Positions 30,646-42,060 of a stretch of DNA of 64,000 nucleotides are shown one piece after another. A program made the translations under genes and the position numbers. Origin of the DNA: Yersinia vastinensis (GTDB taxonomy: Bacteria > Pseudomonadota > Gammaproteobacteria > Enterobacterales > Enterobacteriaceae). The notes under the pieces were generated by a model. That model did not search any database. It was not told the origin of the DNA and saw only the letters and a list, made by a program, of their open reading frames with translations. How positions within the stretch are numbered: position 1 is the first letter of the stretch; every line of letters begins with the position of its first letter. Location: positions 62,001 through 126,000 of the forward strand of contig NZ_CACVAF010000012.1 of NCBI RefSeq assembly GCF_902726565.1, given 5' to 3'.

Positions 30646-31173
30646 ATGAGCTTGAACCAAGTACCCGCAGGTAAAGACCTGCCAGAAGATATTTATGTTG
30701 TGATCGAAATCCCTGCGAATGCAGATCCAATCAAATATGAAATCGATAAAGAAACCGGCTCTCTGTTTGTAGACCGTTTCATGTCTACTGCAATGTTCTA
30801 TCCGTGCAACTACGGCTACATCAATAACACCTTGTCATTAGATGGGGACCCGGTTGATGTACTGGTACCAACGCCGTATCCGTTACAACCAGGCTCAGTG
30901 ATTCGTTGCCGTCCAGTTGGCGTGCTGAAAATGACTGATGAAGCGGGTGAAGATGCCAAGTTGGTTGCAGTTCCACACAGCAAACTGACCAAAGAATATG
31001 ATCACATTAAAGATGTGGAAGATCTGCCAGAACTGCTGAAAGCACAGATCAAACACTTCTTTGAACATTACAAAGATTTGGAAGCAGGCAAGTGGGTGAA
31101 AGTTGACGGTTGGGAAAATGCCGAAGCAGCTAAAGCCGAGATCCAGTCTTCTTTCGAGCGTGCGAAGAAGTAA
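30646..31173 (+). CDS. ppa: Inorganic pyrophosphatase
   Basis: Ppa hydrolyses pyrophosphate and so drives nucleic-acid and amino-acid activation reactions forward. It is a family I enzyme of 175 residues (E. coli 176). The metal-binding motif is [13 protein letters not shown], with the basic segment YPCNYGYI and [12 protein letters not shown]. An AAAGGAAA ribosome binding site precedes the ATG. It is convergent with ytfP across a shared terminator. Confidence 0.98.
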   Translation: MSLNQVPAGKDLPEDIYVVIEIPANADPIKYEIDKETGSLFVDRFMSTAMFYPCNYGYINNTLSLDGDPVDVLVPTPYPLQPGSVIRCRPVGVLKMTDEAGEDAKLVAVPHSKLTKEYDHIKDVEDLPELLKAQIKHFFEHYKDLEAGKWVKVDGWENAEAAKAEIQSSFERAKK

Positions 31174-31193
31174 TTCTTGGTTGCGCCCGTAAT

Positions 31194-31223
31194 AAAAAAC
31201 ACCGCCCTTGAGCGGTGTTTTTT
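31194..31223 (+). terminator. Bidirectional terminator between ppa and ytfP
   Basis: AAAAAACACCGC pairs with GCGGTGTTTTTT around CCTTGA. It has T-runs in both directions, serving ppa (plus) and ytfP (minus). Confidence 0.9.
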
Positions 31224-31238
31224 TATGGTTGTTTCACT

Positions 31239-31595
31239 TTACGGCTTATTATTCTCTTCATGGCGTTTTAACCAATCGCCACTGTAAATACGCGGTAACC
31301 CTTCAATCGGTAAACGATAAAGGTATATCCATGCACTGCCATAAGGTGTCTGGATCAACTCACGCCGATAATCTTTGGTATTACTTTTTAGCTCATCTAA
31401 CTCATTCATAATAGACGAGTTAATTCGATAAACTTCACAATGCACGGTGCCATCTCCGGGCACAACTGCCGGATAATGACCTAAATCGTACATATCAAAA
31501 CCTTCCAGGTCATGTTCACCCAATAACTGGGCGTCCGTCATCCAATGACTATTACCTTGCTTGCGCCGTAAACTACCGTAGACAATAATTCGCAT
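31239..31595 (-). CDS. ytfP: Gamma-glutamylcyclotransferase-like protein YtfP
   Basis: This 118-residue GGCT-fold protein starts MRIIVYGSLRRKQGNSHWM with the YGSLR substrate loop. Later segments are FDMYDLGHYPAVVPG and a glutamate-bearing DELKSNTKDYRREL near the usual catalytic position. Its activity and substrate are unproven in E. coli. It lies two bases after tamB, completing the tamA-tamB-ytfP unit. Confidence 0.94.
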   Translation of the reverse strand: MRIIVYGSLRRKQGNSHWMTDAQLLGEHDLEGFDMYDLGHYPAVVPGDGTVHCEVYRINSSIMNELDELKSNTKDYRRELIQTPYGSAWIYLYRLPIEGLPRIYSGDWLKRHEENNKP

Positions 31596-31597
31596 TG

Positions 31598-34500
31598 TTA
31601 GAACTCAAACTGATAAAGCACATCTAATGCCTGATCAATACCAGACACCGCTTCCAGATACAACCTGGGCATCAACCGATAACGTAATGTTAACGTCGCC
31701 AGCGAGTCAAATATACCCACACCGTATTTTATTTGCAGATCTTTAGTGACATAGCCGCTCACAACCACTTGTGAACTATCGCCAACGCCTTGAGTATCCA
31801 GTGCCAGGTTGCTTACACCAAATGCCTCACCAATTTTACCCACAAGTTTACCACTTTGTGCAACCCCCATCCCAACGAGCATGGACGTCATCAAACCACT
31901 GTCAGCACCTGAATTACCTAATCCCTGCCCACGCAGCAGATAAGATAAGGCTTCCTGCTGAGACATCGCCGGATCCGAGAAGATTTCCAGCCGAGGAGAG
32001 TCAGCCATCCCCGTCACCCGCACACCCGCTGTTACGCCGTCAGCAGTGGCATCAGGATTTCGAATCGCCTCAATATTAAGCAGTGGTTGATCCGGTGGGC
32101 CGGAGAACAATAAGACCCCTTTGTTGACTATCAAGTCCTGACCATAAGCACGGAAGCTACCAGACGGAATATTAATCTGCCCATTCAGACCTAAGCCGCG
32201 CTGATCTTGCACCATTTTCAAATCGCCTTGTAAGCGCGCTTTCAGACCAAATGCATTCAGACGAACATCATTACCAACGTGAATCACCAGATTACTGTTA
32301 ATTGGGATGCTGGCAGAGCGTGGTGAAATAGGCTTCAGATCGTTATTTAGCATCACCTCATCAGGTGACACCCCCACCGCACTTTCCGGCACTTCCTGCA
32401 CCGTGATACGCGCCCAAGGAATATCGACCGAGCCATTGAGAGTAAACAATTGCGGCGTAGCTTCAAACACAATGTCTGGTGACACATCGATCCGCACCAT
32501 TGGCGGCACAGTCACGCGCAACTTATTGCCTTTAGCTGCAATCCGCGCGCGCCAGGCATTGATATCACGCCAGTCAGCATCGCCAGAAAGATTGAGCTGC
32601 CCTTGAGACGTGCGGATTAAGCCCTCCAGAGTCGAGGTCATACCATCAAAATTCATCACCAAGCGCCCTTCGGTGATATCAAATGGCATCCAACTCCCAT
32701 CAACATCCACGTTGTCTAGCGCCAGACGGCCAAAGACTAATGGACTTTTCGCATTCCCGCCCAAACGTAGATTGGCATTTAATGTGCCAGTCGCTTTTTC
32801 GCCATCACTCAAAATCGGATTAATCATTGCCAGCGAGAAATCACTGATAGCAATGTTACCGGATAAATTGCGCCGCCCTTCTGGATCAGCAACCTGTACT
32901 TGACCGGAAAACTGCCCATTATTGACCAATTTAACCAGCCAATCAGCTCGCACTTGCCCGTTGGTCAGGCCGCCATTCAGGTTCAACGTTTCAAAATTAA
33001 TTGGTAGCGGGTTACCCTGCACCATCTGTTGTACTTTGACGCCATTACCATTAAGTGAGACCCGCACATCTGGCAAAGCACCGCCCGCTTTCCAGCTGAC
33101 ATCTGCCCGCCCGGTGAAGACCCCACTCATGGTGGTGTCCGGGCCAAGGAAAGGTTTAATCATCGCTAAATCAAAGCGGTTGAGTACCACACTCGCCTGC
33201 CCGCTCGGGCCTGCTTCAATTGCCCGCGGTACACACAGCTCTGCATTCGGGTTAAGCCAACAATGCGGCCCAATGGTGACCCGCTGTAAGGTATTTTGGT
33301 AATCCAAGGCTATCGCGCGGCTTAAACGCCATTCACCGACGGGCGTATCAAAGCGCGTGTTATTGAGTGTGCCGCGCCAACGCTCTTGCTGGCGATCGAA
33401 GCTCCCCTCCAACGCCAACTGACCAGACACTGGCTCACCCTGCATATTTAGCCGTAACTGGTGCTGCTTCTCGCTGCCGCGCGCATCCAACGTCAATAAG
33501 CTAACCAGCAAATCCGCTTGTTTAAGCTGCTCGACCCGGATTGCCAACTGGCCCTGAATTTGATCAGTCGATCGCACATCGCCATCAATCTTGACACGAT
33601 TAATCGTCAATTCTTGCCACTGCAGACGATTCGCCGTGAGATCGGCCAGCAGTTGCGGAGCTTTCAGATTACCGCGTAATTTTAGTGTTCCTTTCACCAC
33701 GCCGCCCAAGCCCGGCAACGCGCCATCAAGCTGTGGTGCATCAACATTGGCGTCAAGCAGCCAGTTGTCGTTAAGGTCGCCTTTCACATCCAGCGTATTA
33801 CGTCCTAATGCCAAGTTGATGCCTGGTATATGCCATTGACCTGCGGCATTCCCGGTTAACGCGCCACGCACCGTAACACGGTTCTGTTTTACATTGCCGT
33901 CCAGTGTCAACTCTGGCACCTGTAATTGCCAGCTACCGCCATGGAGACTGCCTCGTGTGACAATCTTGCCATCCAATTTTGCTGGCCACTCTGGCCACTG
34001 CCTCACAGTATTAATACCCGACAGGGTGAGCACCGAATTCCAACTAATCGCTTTGCTCCAATCCACCACGCCAGTGAGATCAGAGTTGCCTTGCAATGCC
34101 GCCAAACGCAAGCGCGTCAGATTGAATTGTTCAACATTCCCTTTACCGTCGAGAGTGAATACCGCTGGCGGTAAATCCGTACCTTTAAAATCAGCACGAA
34201 TTGACAGCGCATAATCTGTTGCCTGCCCATTAAACCGTGTTTTTAAATTACTGAGTTGGAACTGAGGCTCACCACTCAGCGGCCAACGCAATTGCTTGCT
34301 TTGTAGGGTTAATGCCAGCGGTAACCCTACCTGCGCCAACGCAGTTTCTGCCTCAAGCTGTGCACTGACTGGGCCGGATAAATTGAGCGCCACCTTGAGT
34401 TGTTCACGCAGCGCACCACCGACGGTCAACTTCACTTTCTCGCCTTTCAGTGGCTCTATGTTCAATGCGCTGTTGACGACCAAACTAAGCGGCCACTTAT

Positions 34501-35428
34501 CCGCCAGTTGTGCCTCACCATGGGCTGACAGCCCACCCTGTGGCGATTTGATATCCAGCGTATCCAGCGTGACTTGATTTTCTTGGGTATTGGCGCGCAA
34601 CAAAACGCTGCTGATAAGGACATCAGTATCGCCGGTGAGCCGTAATTGCTGCCCAGAAATTTCGTTAATTTTCAAATCGAGCGGCAGGCGGAAGTTTGGT
34701 AAATCAGGCAACAGGGGCTTGGAGAAAAGCTCTTTTAACGTCTCTCCCAGCGGGGTTTCTGGTTCTGCGGGAGCGGCAGCTTGCTGCTCAACTGCCTCTT
34801 TGACGGCGATAGCCGTTTCTACCGCGGGTTTCGCTGCATCAGGAACAACAGCAGGCACTGTTTTTGGCAGTGCTATCAGTAACCCACTGATTTTAGTCGG
34901 CATCAGGTCCAATGCGCGTTGTTGCCAATGTGCGCCTGTGCGGAATTCATCCAGCGAAATCGCAGTGTCATCAATAGTCACTTTGACATTGTTGAGTGAC
35001 AGCAAACGCAAAGTGATGGGATATGGCGTGCTCAATTCGCCCATAGGCTCAGTACTGGCGGGAGCGGGAGCCGAAGGAGCCATGGCCTTGGTATCCACCA
35101 CCACATCAACATCCTGGGCTGTCAGTGCGTTAACGCATAACTCGCTGCGCTTTAGGCAGGAGAGTTGCAATGACAGATGAAACTGCCCAGTCTTAACCGT
35201 GACACCTGGCATTTGGTACTGAATGCCTTTAAGGGTGAGGTCACGCCAGCCACCACTGACACTGGCAATATCCAGACCAGGCACCCAACGTGCCGCACTG
35301 TTGATAACAAAATGTAAACCCGTGGTGGTACCGAGCAAACCTACCAGTGCGCCGACCAGCAGCAGGACAATGAGCAGAAATGCGATACAGAGTCTCTTTA
35401 CCCACCGCCATCCCTTTATCGACATCAT
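31598..35428 (-). CDS. tamB: Translocation and assembly module protein TamB
   Basis: TamB spans the periplasm from its inner-membrane anchor and works with TamA in outer-membrane biogenesis, including lipid transport and autotransporter assembly. The 1276-residue protein (E. coli 1259) has one N-terminal membrane segment (about 10-32, [20 protein letters not shown]). A long beta-taco/AsmA-like repeat region follows, then the C-terminal DUF490 domain ending in YQFEF. A Pro/Ala/Glu-rich stretch (about 190-230) may be a linker. It overlaps the tamA stop by ATGA. Confidence 0.96.
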   Translation of the reverse strand: MMSIKGWRWVKRLCIAFLLIVLLLVGALVGLLGTTTGLHFVINSAARWVPGLDIASVSGGWRDLTLKGIQYQMPGVTVKTGQFHLSLQLSCLKRSELCVNALTAQDVDVVVDTKAMAPSAPAPASTEPMGELSTPYPITLRLLSLNNVKVTIDDTAISLDEFRTGAHWQQRALDLMPTKISGLLIALPKTVPAVVPDAAKPAVETAIAVKEAVEQQAAAPAEPETPLGETLKELFSKPLLPDLPNFRLPLDLKINEISGQQLRLTGDTDVLISSVLLRANTQENQVTLDTLDIKSPQGGLSAHGEAQLADKWPLSLVVNSALNIEPLKGEKVKLTVGGALREQLKVALNLSGPVSAQLEAETALAQVGLPLALTLQSKQLRWPLSGEPQFQLSNLKTRFNGQATDYALSIRADFKGTDLPPAVFTLDGKGNVEQFNLTRLRLAALQGNSDLTGVVDWSKAISWNSVLTLSGINTVRQWPEWPAKLDGKIVTRGSLHGGSWQLQVPELTLDGNVKQNRVTVRGALTGNAAGQWHIPGINLALGRNTLDVKGDLNDNWLLDANVDAPQLDGALPGLGGVVKGTLKLRGNLKAPQLLADLTANRLQWQELTINRVKIDGDVRSTDQIQGQLAIRVEQLKQADLLVSLLTLDARGSEKQHQLRLNMQGEPVSGQLALEGSFDRQQERWRGTLNNTRFDTPVGEWRLSRAIALDYQNTLQRVTIGPHCWLNPNAELCVPRAIEAGPSGQASVVLNRFDLAMIKPFLGPDTTMSGVFTGRADVSWKAGGALPDVRVSLNGNGVKVQQMVQGNPLPINFETLNLNGGLTNGQVRADWLVKLVNNGQFSGQVQVADPEGRRNLSGNIAISDFSLAMINPILSDGEKATGTLNANLRLGGNAKSPLVFGRLALDNVDVDGSWMPFDITEGRLVMNFDGMTSTLEGLIRTSQGQLNLSGDADWRDINAWRARIAAKGNKLRVTVPPMVRIDVSPDIVFEATPQLFTLNGSVDIPWARITVQEVPESAVGVSPDEVMLNNDLKPISPRSASIPINSNLVIHVGNDVRLNAFGLKARLQGDLKMVQDQRGLGLNGQINIPSGSFRAYGQDLIVNKGVLLFSGPPDQPLLNIEAIRNPDATADGVTAGVRVTGMADSPRLEIFSDPAMSQQEALSYLLRGQGLGNSGADSGLMTSMLVGMGVAQSGKLVGKIGEAFGVSNLALDTQGVGDSSQVVVSGYVTKDLQIKYGVGIFDSLATLTLRYRLMPRLYLEAVSGIDQALDVLYQFEF

Positions 35429-37161
35429 AGTTCAGGCCCCAAACCGATGTAAAATTGCACGCCACGTGCTTCGTTGTCACCAATAGGTTTAGCGATATCC
35501 AGCTTGATCGGGCCGACAGGAGAAGCCCAACGCACCCCTACCCCAGCACCGGTTTTAAAATCGCTCTTACGAATATCATTAACGGCTTCCCCCGTATCGA
35601 CAAATACCGCCCCCCACCATCGGCCAGTGACGTTATATTGATATTCGAGAGAACCTGTGGCTAATTTAGAAGCACCGGTTAACTTACCCTCACTGTCGCG
35701 AGGAGAAACATCGCGGAATTTATAGCCACGAATACTGCGATCACCACCGGCGAAGAAACGCAGTGACGGCGGCACACGGTCAAAATTGTTGGTTTCAATC
35801 CAACCTAAATTGCCGCGTACCACAAAGCGGTTTTTCTCACCTAGAGTACGTATCCACACGTTTTGTGCTTGGAAAATACCAAAATCAACATCGGACCCCC
35901 ACGTGGTATCTGACACATCGATGGAATAACGCTGACTGTCGCCCCAGACCGGCATGGCACCACCACGCTGACGGGTACGGTTAATGCTCACCCCTGGATA
36001 CAACAGCATAGTCGTGTCCGTCACACTACCTTGAGTAAAGTGATCCAGACTCCAACGCAGGTTTATCGCCCGCTGCCAACCACTGGAGAGATCCCAAAAG
36101 CGAGCAACGTTGAGTGTCGTGGTATCTGATTTGGTGTCATTAAGATCGGTACGTTTAAACCCACCCTGCAATAGGTAATACTGTTCAAGAGGGTTTTTTA
36201 ACAAGGGAATTCGATAGCTGAAATCCAGCGTCTGCTCAGGTGCTGACAGTGTGGTACTGGTCGTCAGGCTGTGGCCGTAGGAGTTCATCCAAGGCTTGCG
36301 CCAACTGGCTGTTAGCCGCGGCCCGACATCGGTGGCATAACCGCCCCCTAGCTCAACCGTATTTTCTGTTCGGGGCGTCACCACCGCATCAAGCGGCAAA
36401 ACTTTAGTTTTTTTCGCATCGCGGAAATCAGGTGAAACAACCACGGAGTTAAACCAGTTAGTTGCAGATAAACGGCGGTTTAACTCAGCCAAATCATCGG
36501 CAGAGTACAGTTGCCCCTCATGAAATGGCACCAGATTTTGCAGGAAATCCTCGCGGATTTGCGAGCCTTGGAAAATAACTTTACCGAAGCGGTAGCGCTC
36601 GCCGCTGTCGAAATCGATATCCCAAAAAGCCTTACGCAATTCAGCCGCCACACCGAGCTGGCTTTTGATCATATTGGCATCAAAATAACCACGGCGCAGT
36701 GCCAGGCCAGTCAGTGAACTTTTGAAGTTATCAAAATCACCATGATTCAAAACGGAGCCAATTTTTGGTCTATCTCGGCGCACCAGTGCTAAGTAGTCGG
36801 GATCTGTCCTCGCCCCACCTTGCAGCACAATATCCACACCAGCAATCAAAACCGGCTCTCCGGGGACCACCTTGGCGATTAAAATTGAACGCGCAGGTGC
36901 CGGGCGCTCTTGCAAATCAAAGGTGATGGTGGGGTCGTAATAGCCTAAAGCCCGCAACCCCTGACGAATAGCTTCATCCACCCTTGAGCGAAAACGCCCG
37001 TCAGCGGTGACTTCATCTGTGTCAATTGTTGATAAACGCGCCCTGACGTTTCTCTCTAAATCCCCGCTAAGACCCTCAACCTGCAACCGAACATTGGCAG
37101 CAAAGGCGGTAGGTGTGGCGAGCAATACACACAAAAAACATAGAATAGGGTATCGTGGCAC
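35425..37161 (-). CDS. tamA: Outer-membrane assembly factor TamA
   Basis: TamA is an Omp85-family outer-membrane barrel with three POTRA domains. From a GTG at 37161, with AGGAG five bases upstream, the protein is 578 residues (E. coli 577). A signal peptide ends near [14 protein letters not shown] domains cover about 22-265 and the 16-stranded barrel the rest, with the conserved lid-lock motif [15 protein letters not shown]. It closes with the typical terminal Leu after GLGP. Starting at the longer in-frame codon would add 20 residues with no signal-like character. Confidence 0.95.
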   Translation of the reverse strand: MPRYPILCFLCVLLATPTAFAANVRLQVEGLSGDLERNVRARLSTIDTDEVTADGRFRSRVDEAIRQGLRALGYYDPTITFDLQERPAPARSILIAKVVPGEPVLIAGVDIVLQGGARTDPDYLALVRRDRPKIGSVLNHGDFDNFKSSLTGLALRRGYFDANMIKSQLGVAAELRKAFWDIDFDSGERYRFGKVIFQGSQIREDFLQNLVPFHEGQLYSADDLAELNRRLSATNWFNSVVVSPDFRDAKKTKVLPLDAVVTPRTENTVELGGGYATDVGPRLTASWRKPWMNSYGHSLTTSTTLSAPEQTLDFSYRIPLLKNPLEQYYLLQGGFKRTDLNDTKSDTTTLNVARFWDLSSGWQRAINLRWSLDHFTQGSVTDTTMLLYPGVSINRTRQRGGAMPVWGDSQRYSIDVSDTTWGSDVDFGIFQAQNVWIRTLGEKNRFVVRGNLGWIETNNFDRVPPSLRFFAGGDRSIRGYKFRDVSPRDSEGKLTGASKLATGSLEYQYNVTGRWWGAVFVDTGEAVNDIRKSDFKTGAGVGVRWASPVGPIKLDIAKPIGDNEARGVQFYIGLGPEL

Positions 37162-37438
37162 GCGTACTCCTAGCTTATTAATTATACTTTCCTGTAAAAC
37201 GATCTCACGGATATGGGTCAATCAAAGTAGGGACTCACACTATCATTCCGCATTCAAAGACCGATTTAAGCCTATTATCCCTAAAACTCCACCTTAAGCC
37301 GCTACATTAACGCGGAATGGGCCTTATTGTGTGCAAACTTGCAATCAGATACAACTGTCTGTAACCATTCGCTGTAAACATCTTGTTAGCAATTTACTGT
37401 AAACTTAGGATCTATTGTCAACATCGGAGTCTATTGTG

Positions 37439-38077
37439 GTGCAAAATTTTGATAAAACTGCCGTCATTGATGCGGCTAATGCTTTGCCGGGGCGACTGAC
37501 ACCGATGCCGGTCGCCACTCTCCATGTGGTGAATGGACACTCTATGACACATGTCCCCGAAGGTATGGAAATAGCTCTCTTTGCCATGGGCTGTTTCTGG
37601 GGTGTCGAGCGTCTATTTTGGCAACAACCGGGAGTTTATAGCACCGCCGCAGGCTACAGTGGTGGATATACGCCAAACCCAACCTACCATGAGGTATGCA
37701 GTGGGCGCACGGCTCATGCCGAAGTCGTTCGTGTTGTTTTTGACCCTGCCATCATCAGCTATAAGCAACTATTGCAGATTTTCTGGGAAAATCACGATCC
37801 GGCACAAGGAATGCGACAAGGGGGCGATGTCGGAACACAATATCGTTCAGCCATTTACGTATTAACACCGGAGCAAGAAGCGCAGGCTAAAGCGAGCAAA
37901 GTGCAGTTTCAGCAAGCGATGGAAAAAGCCGGTGACCGCCGGGCCATTACAAGCGAAATAGCGACCGCCCTGCCGTTTTACTATGCCGAAGATGACCATC
38001 AGCAATATTTATACAAAAATCCGCATGGATATTGCGGCTTAGGCGGTATTGGCGTTTGTATGCCACCTAATCTGTAA
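37439..38077 (+). CDS. msrA: Peptide methionine sulfoxide reductase MsrA
   Basis: MsrA reduces methionine-S-sulfoxide in oxidised proteins. Two consecutive GTG codons (37436 and 37439) follow a GGAG; using the second gives 212 residues, the E. coli length. The catalytic Cys52 is in [11 protein letters not shown]. The resolving cysteines lie near the end in [14 protein letters not shown], and [11 protein letters not shown] and [11 protein letters not shown] complete the family signature. It is divergent from tamA. Confidence 0.96.
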   Translation: MQNFDKTAVIDAANALPGRLTPMPVATLHVVNGHSMTHVPEGMEIALFAMGCFWGVERLFWQQPGVYSTAAGYSGGYTPNPTYHEVCSGRTAHAEVVRVVFDPAIISYKQLLQIFWENHDPAQGMRQGGDVGTQYRSAIYVLTPEQEAQAKASKVQFQQAMEKAGDRRAITSEIATALPFYYAEDDHQQYLYKNPHGYCGLGGIGVCMPPNL

Positions 38078-38175
38078 GGCTGGCGGCGCTCTCATCGCTG
38101 CTGCTATACTAGCCGGGCTGTTCACTCAGCCCGATAACGGTTTTCTGCCGTTGTCTTAAAACTCAACATGAACTA

Positions 38176-38253
38176 TATACCCTATATATTTCAAGGCGCA
38201 GGAAGGCTGCAAATTTGGGTGACAAATCTGCCACTTGAAAGATGACGAGTATA
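38176..38253. repeat. Short palindromic intergenic element with ERIC-like ends
   Basis: This roughly 78-base element upstream of ytfL has inverted ends. The left end reads TATACCC then TTTCAAG and GCAG; the right end on the other strand reads TATACTC then TTTCAAG and GCAG. The ends resemble those of the ERIC copies in this window but the ERIC core is absent. It is probably a miniature non-autonomous repeat. Confidence 0.55.
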
Positions 38254-38303
38254 ACCCTTCCTTACGATCGCCGGCACTATCGCCGGTACGACACGGATAG
38301 ATT

Positions 38304-39635
38304 ATGTTAAACAGTATTTTACTGATTCTTTTTTTGATTGCAGTGAGTGCCTTTTTCTCGTTATCTGAGATTTCGCTGGCCGCATCACGCAAAATTAAAT
38401 TAAAACTTCTGGCTGACGAAGGCGATATCAACGCCTTACGAGTACTTAAACTACAAGAGACACCGGGGATATTCTTTACTGTGGTCCAGATTGGACTAAA
38501 TGCCGTTGCTATCCTTGGCGGTATTGTCGGTGACGCCGCATTTTCCCCTTCTTTCAGAGTGGTGTTTGAGCGCTTTATGTCACCCGAACTTGCTGATCAA
38601 GTCAGCTTCATTTGCTCGTTCGTTTTAGTCACCAGCTTATTTATCCTCTTTGCAGACTTAACCCCGAAACGCATCGGTATGATTTCACCTGAAGCGGTTG
38701 CCGTGCGGATCGTCAACCCGATGCGCTTCTGTCTGATGATTTGTCGCCCATTAGTTTGGTTCTTCAATGGGATGGCCAATCTGATTTTCCGTTTATTTAA
38801 GCTACCAATGGTCCGCAATGACGACATCACTTCGGATGATATCTATGCTGTCGTGGAAGCGGGGGCATTGGCTGGTGTGCTACGTAAGCAAGAGCATGAA
38901 TTAATTGAAAACGTCTTTGAGCTGGAATCACGTACCGTTCCTTCGTCGATGACTTCACGCGAAAGTGTGATTTATTTCGATCTGCGGGAAAGTGAAGACA
39001 GCATAAAAGAGAAGATTTCGACTCATCCGCACTCCAAATTTCTGGTCTGCGATGGCCATATTGATCAAGTCGTGGGTTATGTTGACTCCAAAGACCTGCT
39101 GAACCGAGTGTTAGGCAACCAGAGTCTGGTGTTAAGCAGTGGAGTGCAAATCCGTTCAGCGCTGATTGTGCCGGACACGCTGACCCTCTCTGAGGCACTT
39201 GAGAGCTTTAAAACAGCAGGTGAAGACTTTGCCGTGATTCTCAACGAATATGCGTTGGTCGTTGGGATAATTACCCTGAATGACGTAATGACCACTTTGA
39301 TGGGGGATTTAGTCGGCCAGGGTCAAGAAGAACAAATTGTTGCTCGTGATGAGAGTTCATGGCTGATTGAAGGCGGTACACCCATTGAAGACGTTATGCG
39401 CGTACTGCATATTGATGAATTCCCGCAGTCTGGTAATTATGAAACCATCGGCGGCTTTATGATGTATATGCTGCGCAAAATTCCAAAGCGCACCGATTTC
39501 GTCAAATATGCTGGTTACAAGTTTGAAGTGGTGGATATCGACAGCTACAAAATCGATCAGTTACTGGTTACCAAACTCAGTGACCAACCCGCGCCGATAC
39601 TGCCAAAAGCACCACACGAAAGCAGCGATGCATAG
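38304..39635 (+). CDS. ytfL: UPF0053/CNNM-type membrane protein YtfL with CBS domains
   Basis: This 443-residue inner-membrane protein has a DUF21/CNNM membrane domain (about 1-190; four hydrophobic segments starting MLNSILLILFLIAVSAFF). Next come paired CBS domains (about 210-340, LVCDGHIDQVVGYVDSKDLL) and a C-terminal CorC_HlyC domain (about 350-430). Relatives are linked to magnesium or other cation efflux; E. coli YtfL is proposed to affect diamine tolerance. The hemolysin label sometimes used for this family is not supported. A TATG start follows the ACACGGATAG leader. Confidence 0.94.
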   Translation: MLNSILLILFLIAVSAFFSLSEISLAASRKIKLKLLADEGDINALRVLKLQETPGIFFTVVQIGLNAVAILGGIVGDAAFSPSFRVVFERFMSPELADQVSFICSFVLVTSLFILFADLTPKRIGMISPEAVAVRIVNPMRFCLMICRPLVWFFNGMANLIFRLFKLPMVRNDDITSDDIYAVVEAGALAGVLRKQEHELIENVFELESRTVPSSMTSRESVIYFDLRESEDSIKEKISTHPHSKFLVCDGHIDQVVGYVDSKDLLNRVLGNQSLVLSSGVQIRSALIVPDTLTLSEALESFKTAGEDFAVILNEYALVVGIITLNDVMTTLMGDLVGQGQEEQIVARDESSWLIEGGTPIEDVMRVLHIDEFPQSGNYETIGGFMMYMLRKIPKRTDFVKYAGYKFEVVDIDSYKIDQLLVTKLSDQPAPILPKAPHESSDA

Positions 39636-39714
39636 AGAAAACATTCAACATGTTTAACTCCATGAACATTTAAAACATTAGCGGCCCCGATAAAGGAGCC
39701 GCAATTCAATTAGT

Positions 39715-39822
<108 letters not shown>

Positions 39823-39825
<3 letters not shown>

Positions 39826-40029
39826 GCCCATTTCGGCTTGCAAACGCATCACCTGCCGATTCACTTCTGACATCACCTCAAAGTGGCGTTTATCCCTAAC
39901 TTTCGGGATTAAAATCTTGCCTTTATCAAACTCAAAAGCCCCCATGTCTTTGATATACAACCGACCACGGAATAACGTTTTGACATACATCGCGATTTTT
40001 GCCGGATTGTAACGTTGGAAGATCCTCAT
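39823..40029 (-). CDS. ytfK: Small DUF1107 protein YtfK (SpoT regulator)
   Basis: This 68-residue protein starts [20 protein letters not shown] and is nearly colinear with E. coli YtfK, which binds SpoT and promotes (p)ppGpp accumulation under phosphate or fatty-acid starvation. The longer frame (ten more codons) is not conserved. The conserved block [18 protein letters not shown] is present. An ERIC element abuts its stop codon. Confidence 0.94.
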
Positions 40030-40371
40030 TGTTTTACTTTCCTCCCATAGCACCAACACGTACCTTTTGGCGACTTAGCGACCAAGATCACAGGTAGCGT
40101 AAGATAATTGCAGAGTAATAGACCTAGAGTATGGGCTTAAGTTCCCCCAAAATTAGTCATTGATGCTGGATTTACATAAAATTACAGAGTCACAAAGAGA
40201 AAATGAGAGATAGAGACAGAATAACCATCTAGTCAATGGTAGAAATAATTATTCTCAACAAACAGGACAGACCTCTGATCAGCACCTATGATTGGAAAAC
40301 TGATACCCAGTAGATTACAAGGTACAGAAATAAGTGCCCAACATGACTCATAAGATCCACAAGGACATCCC
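40030..40371. other. ytfK-ytfJ divergent intergenic region (342 bases)
   Basis: This stretch must contain the divergent promoters of ytfK and ytfJ. Apart from a weak ACCAT/ATGGT hairpin near 40228-40244, no convincing site, repeat or small gene was seen. Confidence 0.5.
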
Positions 40372-40935
40372 ATGATAAAAAATAGCCTGCTTATCCTATC
40401 GCTGCTGTTCACCCCTTTCATTGCCAGTGCTCACAATCTCCAACTTGACCAGCGCGTACCGCCGGTAGGTGTCAGTGATAAAGGCGAATTGAATTATGAT
40501 AAGGCTACTGATCAGTTTAGCTATAAAAACTGGAATAGCTCGCAATTGCCCGGCAAAGTGCGAGTGGTCCAGCATATTGCTGGCCGCACCTCAGCAAAGG
40601 AACTCAATGCTCCGCTCGTAGAAGCTATCAAGCATGCTAATTTGCCACACGATCGTTACCAAACGACGACAATCGTCAATACCGATGATGCGATTATTGG
40701 CACTGCGGTGTTTGTGCGTAGCAGCATTGAAAGTAATAAGCGCGAATTCCCTTGGTCACAGTTTGTGGTAGACAGTAAGGGGAATGTTCAAAAGGCTTGG
40801 GGTTTAGCGGAAAAAGGTTCAGCCATAGTGGTGCTGGACCCGCAAGGAAACGTTAAATTTGTCAAAGATGGCGCTCTGACAGCCGAAGAAGTGCAGCAGG
40901 TCATCGCCCAACTGCACCAACTGCTGAAACTTTAA
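40372..40935 (+). CDS. ytfJ: Periplasmic thioredoxin-like protein YtfJ
   Basis: This 187-residue exported protein has a signal peptide ([20 protein letters not shown], cleaved before HNLQ). It has the YtfJ family core: [53 protein letters not shown]. The fold is predicted thioredoxin-like but no CxxC is present, so redox activity is doubtful. Its role is unknown. It is convergent with cysQ, the two ends overlapping by four bases. Confidence 0.94.
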   Translation: MIKNSLLILSLLFTPFIASAHNLQLDQRVPPVGVSDKGELNYDKATDQFSYKNWNSSQLPGKVRVVQHIAGRTSAKELNAPLVEAIKHANLPHDRYQTTTIVNTDDAIIGTAVFVRSSIESNKREFPWSQFVVDSKGNVQKAWGLAEKGSAIVVLDPQGNVKFVKDGALTAEEVQQVIAQLHQLLKL

Positions 40936-41672
40936 AACAGCGATACGCGAAAACCGGGGTTCAGGAATGATTCACGTGGGGTATAAGATAATGGCTTACC
41001 CTGCCAATCGTGAACCTGCGCCCCGGCAGCAATAGCAACAGCATGCCCAGCAGCGGTATCCCATACATTGGTTGGCCCAAAGCGCGGGTATAGCTGTGCT
41101 TTCCCTTCAGCCACCAGACAAAACTTCAACGATGATCCCACTGATACCGTCTGATGCTCGCCCAATTGCGACAAATAATCTTCCAACTCCGCATCACTGT
41201 GAGAACGGCTGACAACCACCAGCGGCGGCAATGCATCGCGCACTTGAATCTGCATGCGCCTACCACATTCTTCCTTCCACGCCTTACCATTCTCGGCGCT
41301 ATACATCACCTCCGTCACCGGGGTATAAACCACACCCAGCACCGGAATCCCTTGGTCAATCAGGGCAATATTGACTGTAAACTCACCATTACGGTTCAAG
41401 AATTCTTTGGTGCCATCCAAAGGATCAACCAGCCAATAGCGCTGCCAGTGCTGGCGCACTGCCCACGTTGGTGGATCCTCTTCAGATAGCAGGGGGATAT
41501 CAGGAGTCAATGCCGCCAATCCAGCTTTGATAATTTGGTGTGCCGCAAGATCAGCCGCAGTGACTGGAGAATCATCTTTTTTGTGGGCCACATCTAAGGG
41601 TTTTTCCCCCTGATAGACCGCCATAATCGCCACGCCTGCCTCGCGGGCCAACTGGCAAATTTGCTCTAACAT
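40932..41672 (-). CDS. cysQ: 3'(2'),5'-bisphosphate nucleotidase CysQ
   Basis: CysQ hydrolyses 3'-phosphoadenosine 5'-phosphate (PAP), protecting sulfate assimilation. The 246-residue protein is an inositol-monophosphatase-fold enzyme with motifs [18 protein letters not shown] (about 83-92) and [12 protein letters not shown] (about 205). Two adjacent ATGs (41675, 41672) exist; the second gives the E. coli length. Confidence 0.97.
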   Translation of the reverse strand: MLEQICQLAREAGVAIMAVYQGEKPLDVAHKKDDSPVTAADLAAHQIIKAGLAALTPDIPLLSEEDPPTWAVRQHWQRYWLVDPLDGTKEFLNRNGEFTVNIALIDQGIPVLGVVYTPVTEVMYSAENGKAWKEECGRRMQIQVRDALPPLVVVSRSHSDAELEDYLSQLGEHQTVSVGSSLKFCLVAEGKAQLYPRFGPTNVWDTAAGHAVAIAAGAQVHDWQGKPLSYTPRESFLNPGFRVSLF

Positions 41673-42060
41673 CATCCACCCCTTGGTATTATGAGTCATG
41701 CCGAATATTGATAGTCAGAATGCACTCGATTGATCTCTGCCGTTCGACAATGATTTGGGACTGTCTTACCCACTCTACATTTATTTTAGAACGCAAAACC
41801 AAAATAAAAATTAATCATCACAAAGCTTGTCACTGGTTTGGCAGACTAATAATTTCCTTGCCCGATTGCCACCTTTCTTGTCTTACTCTCAATAAAATCA
41901 GTAGGATCAACCTGCTGCAATTGTGAGTACCTCCGCGTTATCCAAAGCTGTTTTCTGCCAAACTTCACACTTTGTCATGACGATTTATTAAATTTACATA
42001 TTCTTTTGCGATACATATCGAGTTGTTTTTGTTAATGGAAAAGCCACTATGGAGAGAGCC
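41673..42060. other. cysQ-cpdB divergent intergenic region
   Basis: About 390 bases of AT-rich non-coding DNA upstream of both cysQ and cpdB. A TTGTGAGT half-site near 41920 hints at CRP but lacks a partner half. A 72-codon plus frame at 41708 has no plausible ribosome binding site or family and is not called. Confidence 0.5.

Noticed and set aside
34590-35180. Plus-strand 196-codon open frame inside tamB
   Set aside because: It lies entirely antisense to tamB, has no ribosome binding site or recognisable domain, and tamB is fully intact.
41900-41960. CRP site upstream of cpdB
   Set aside because: Only one half-site (TTGTGA) is visible; there is no matching TCACA at the right spacing.
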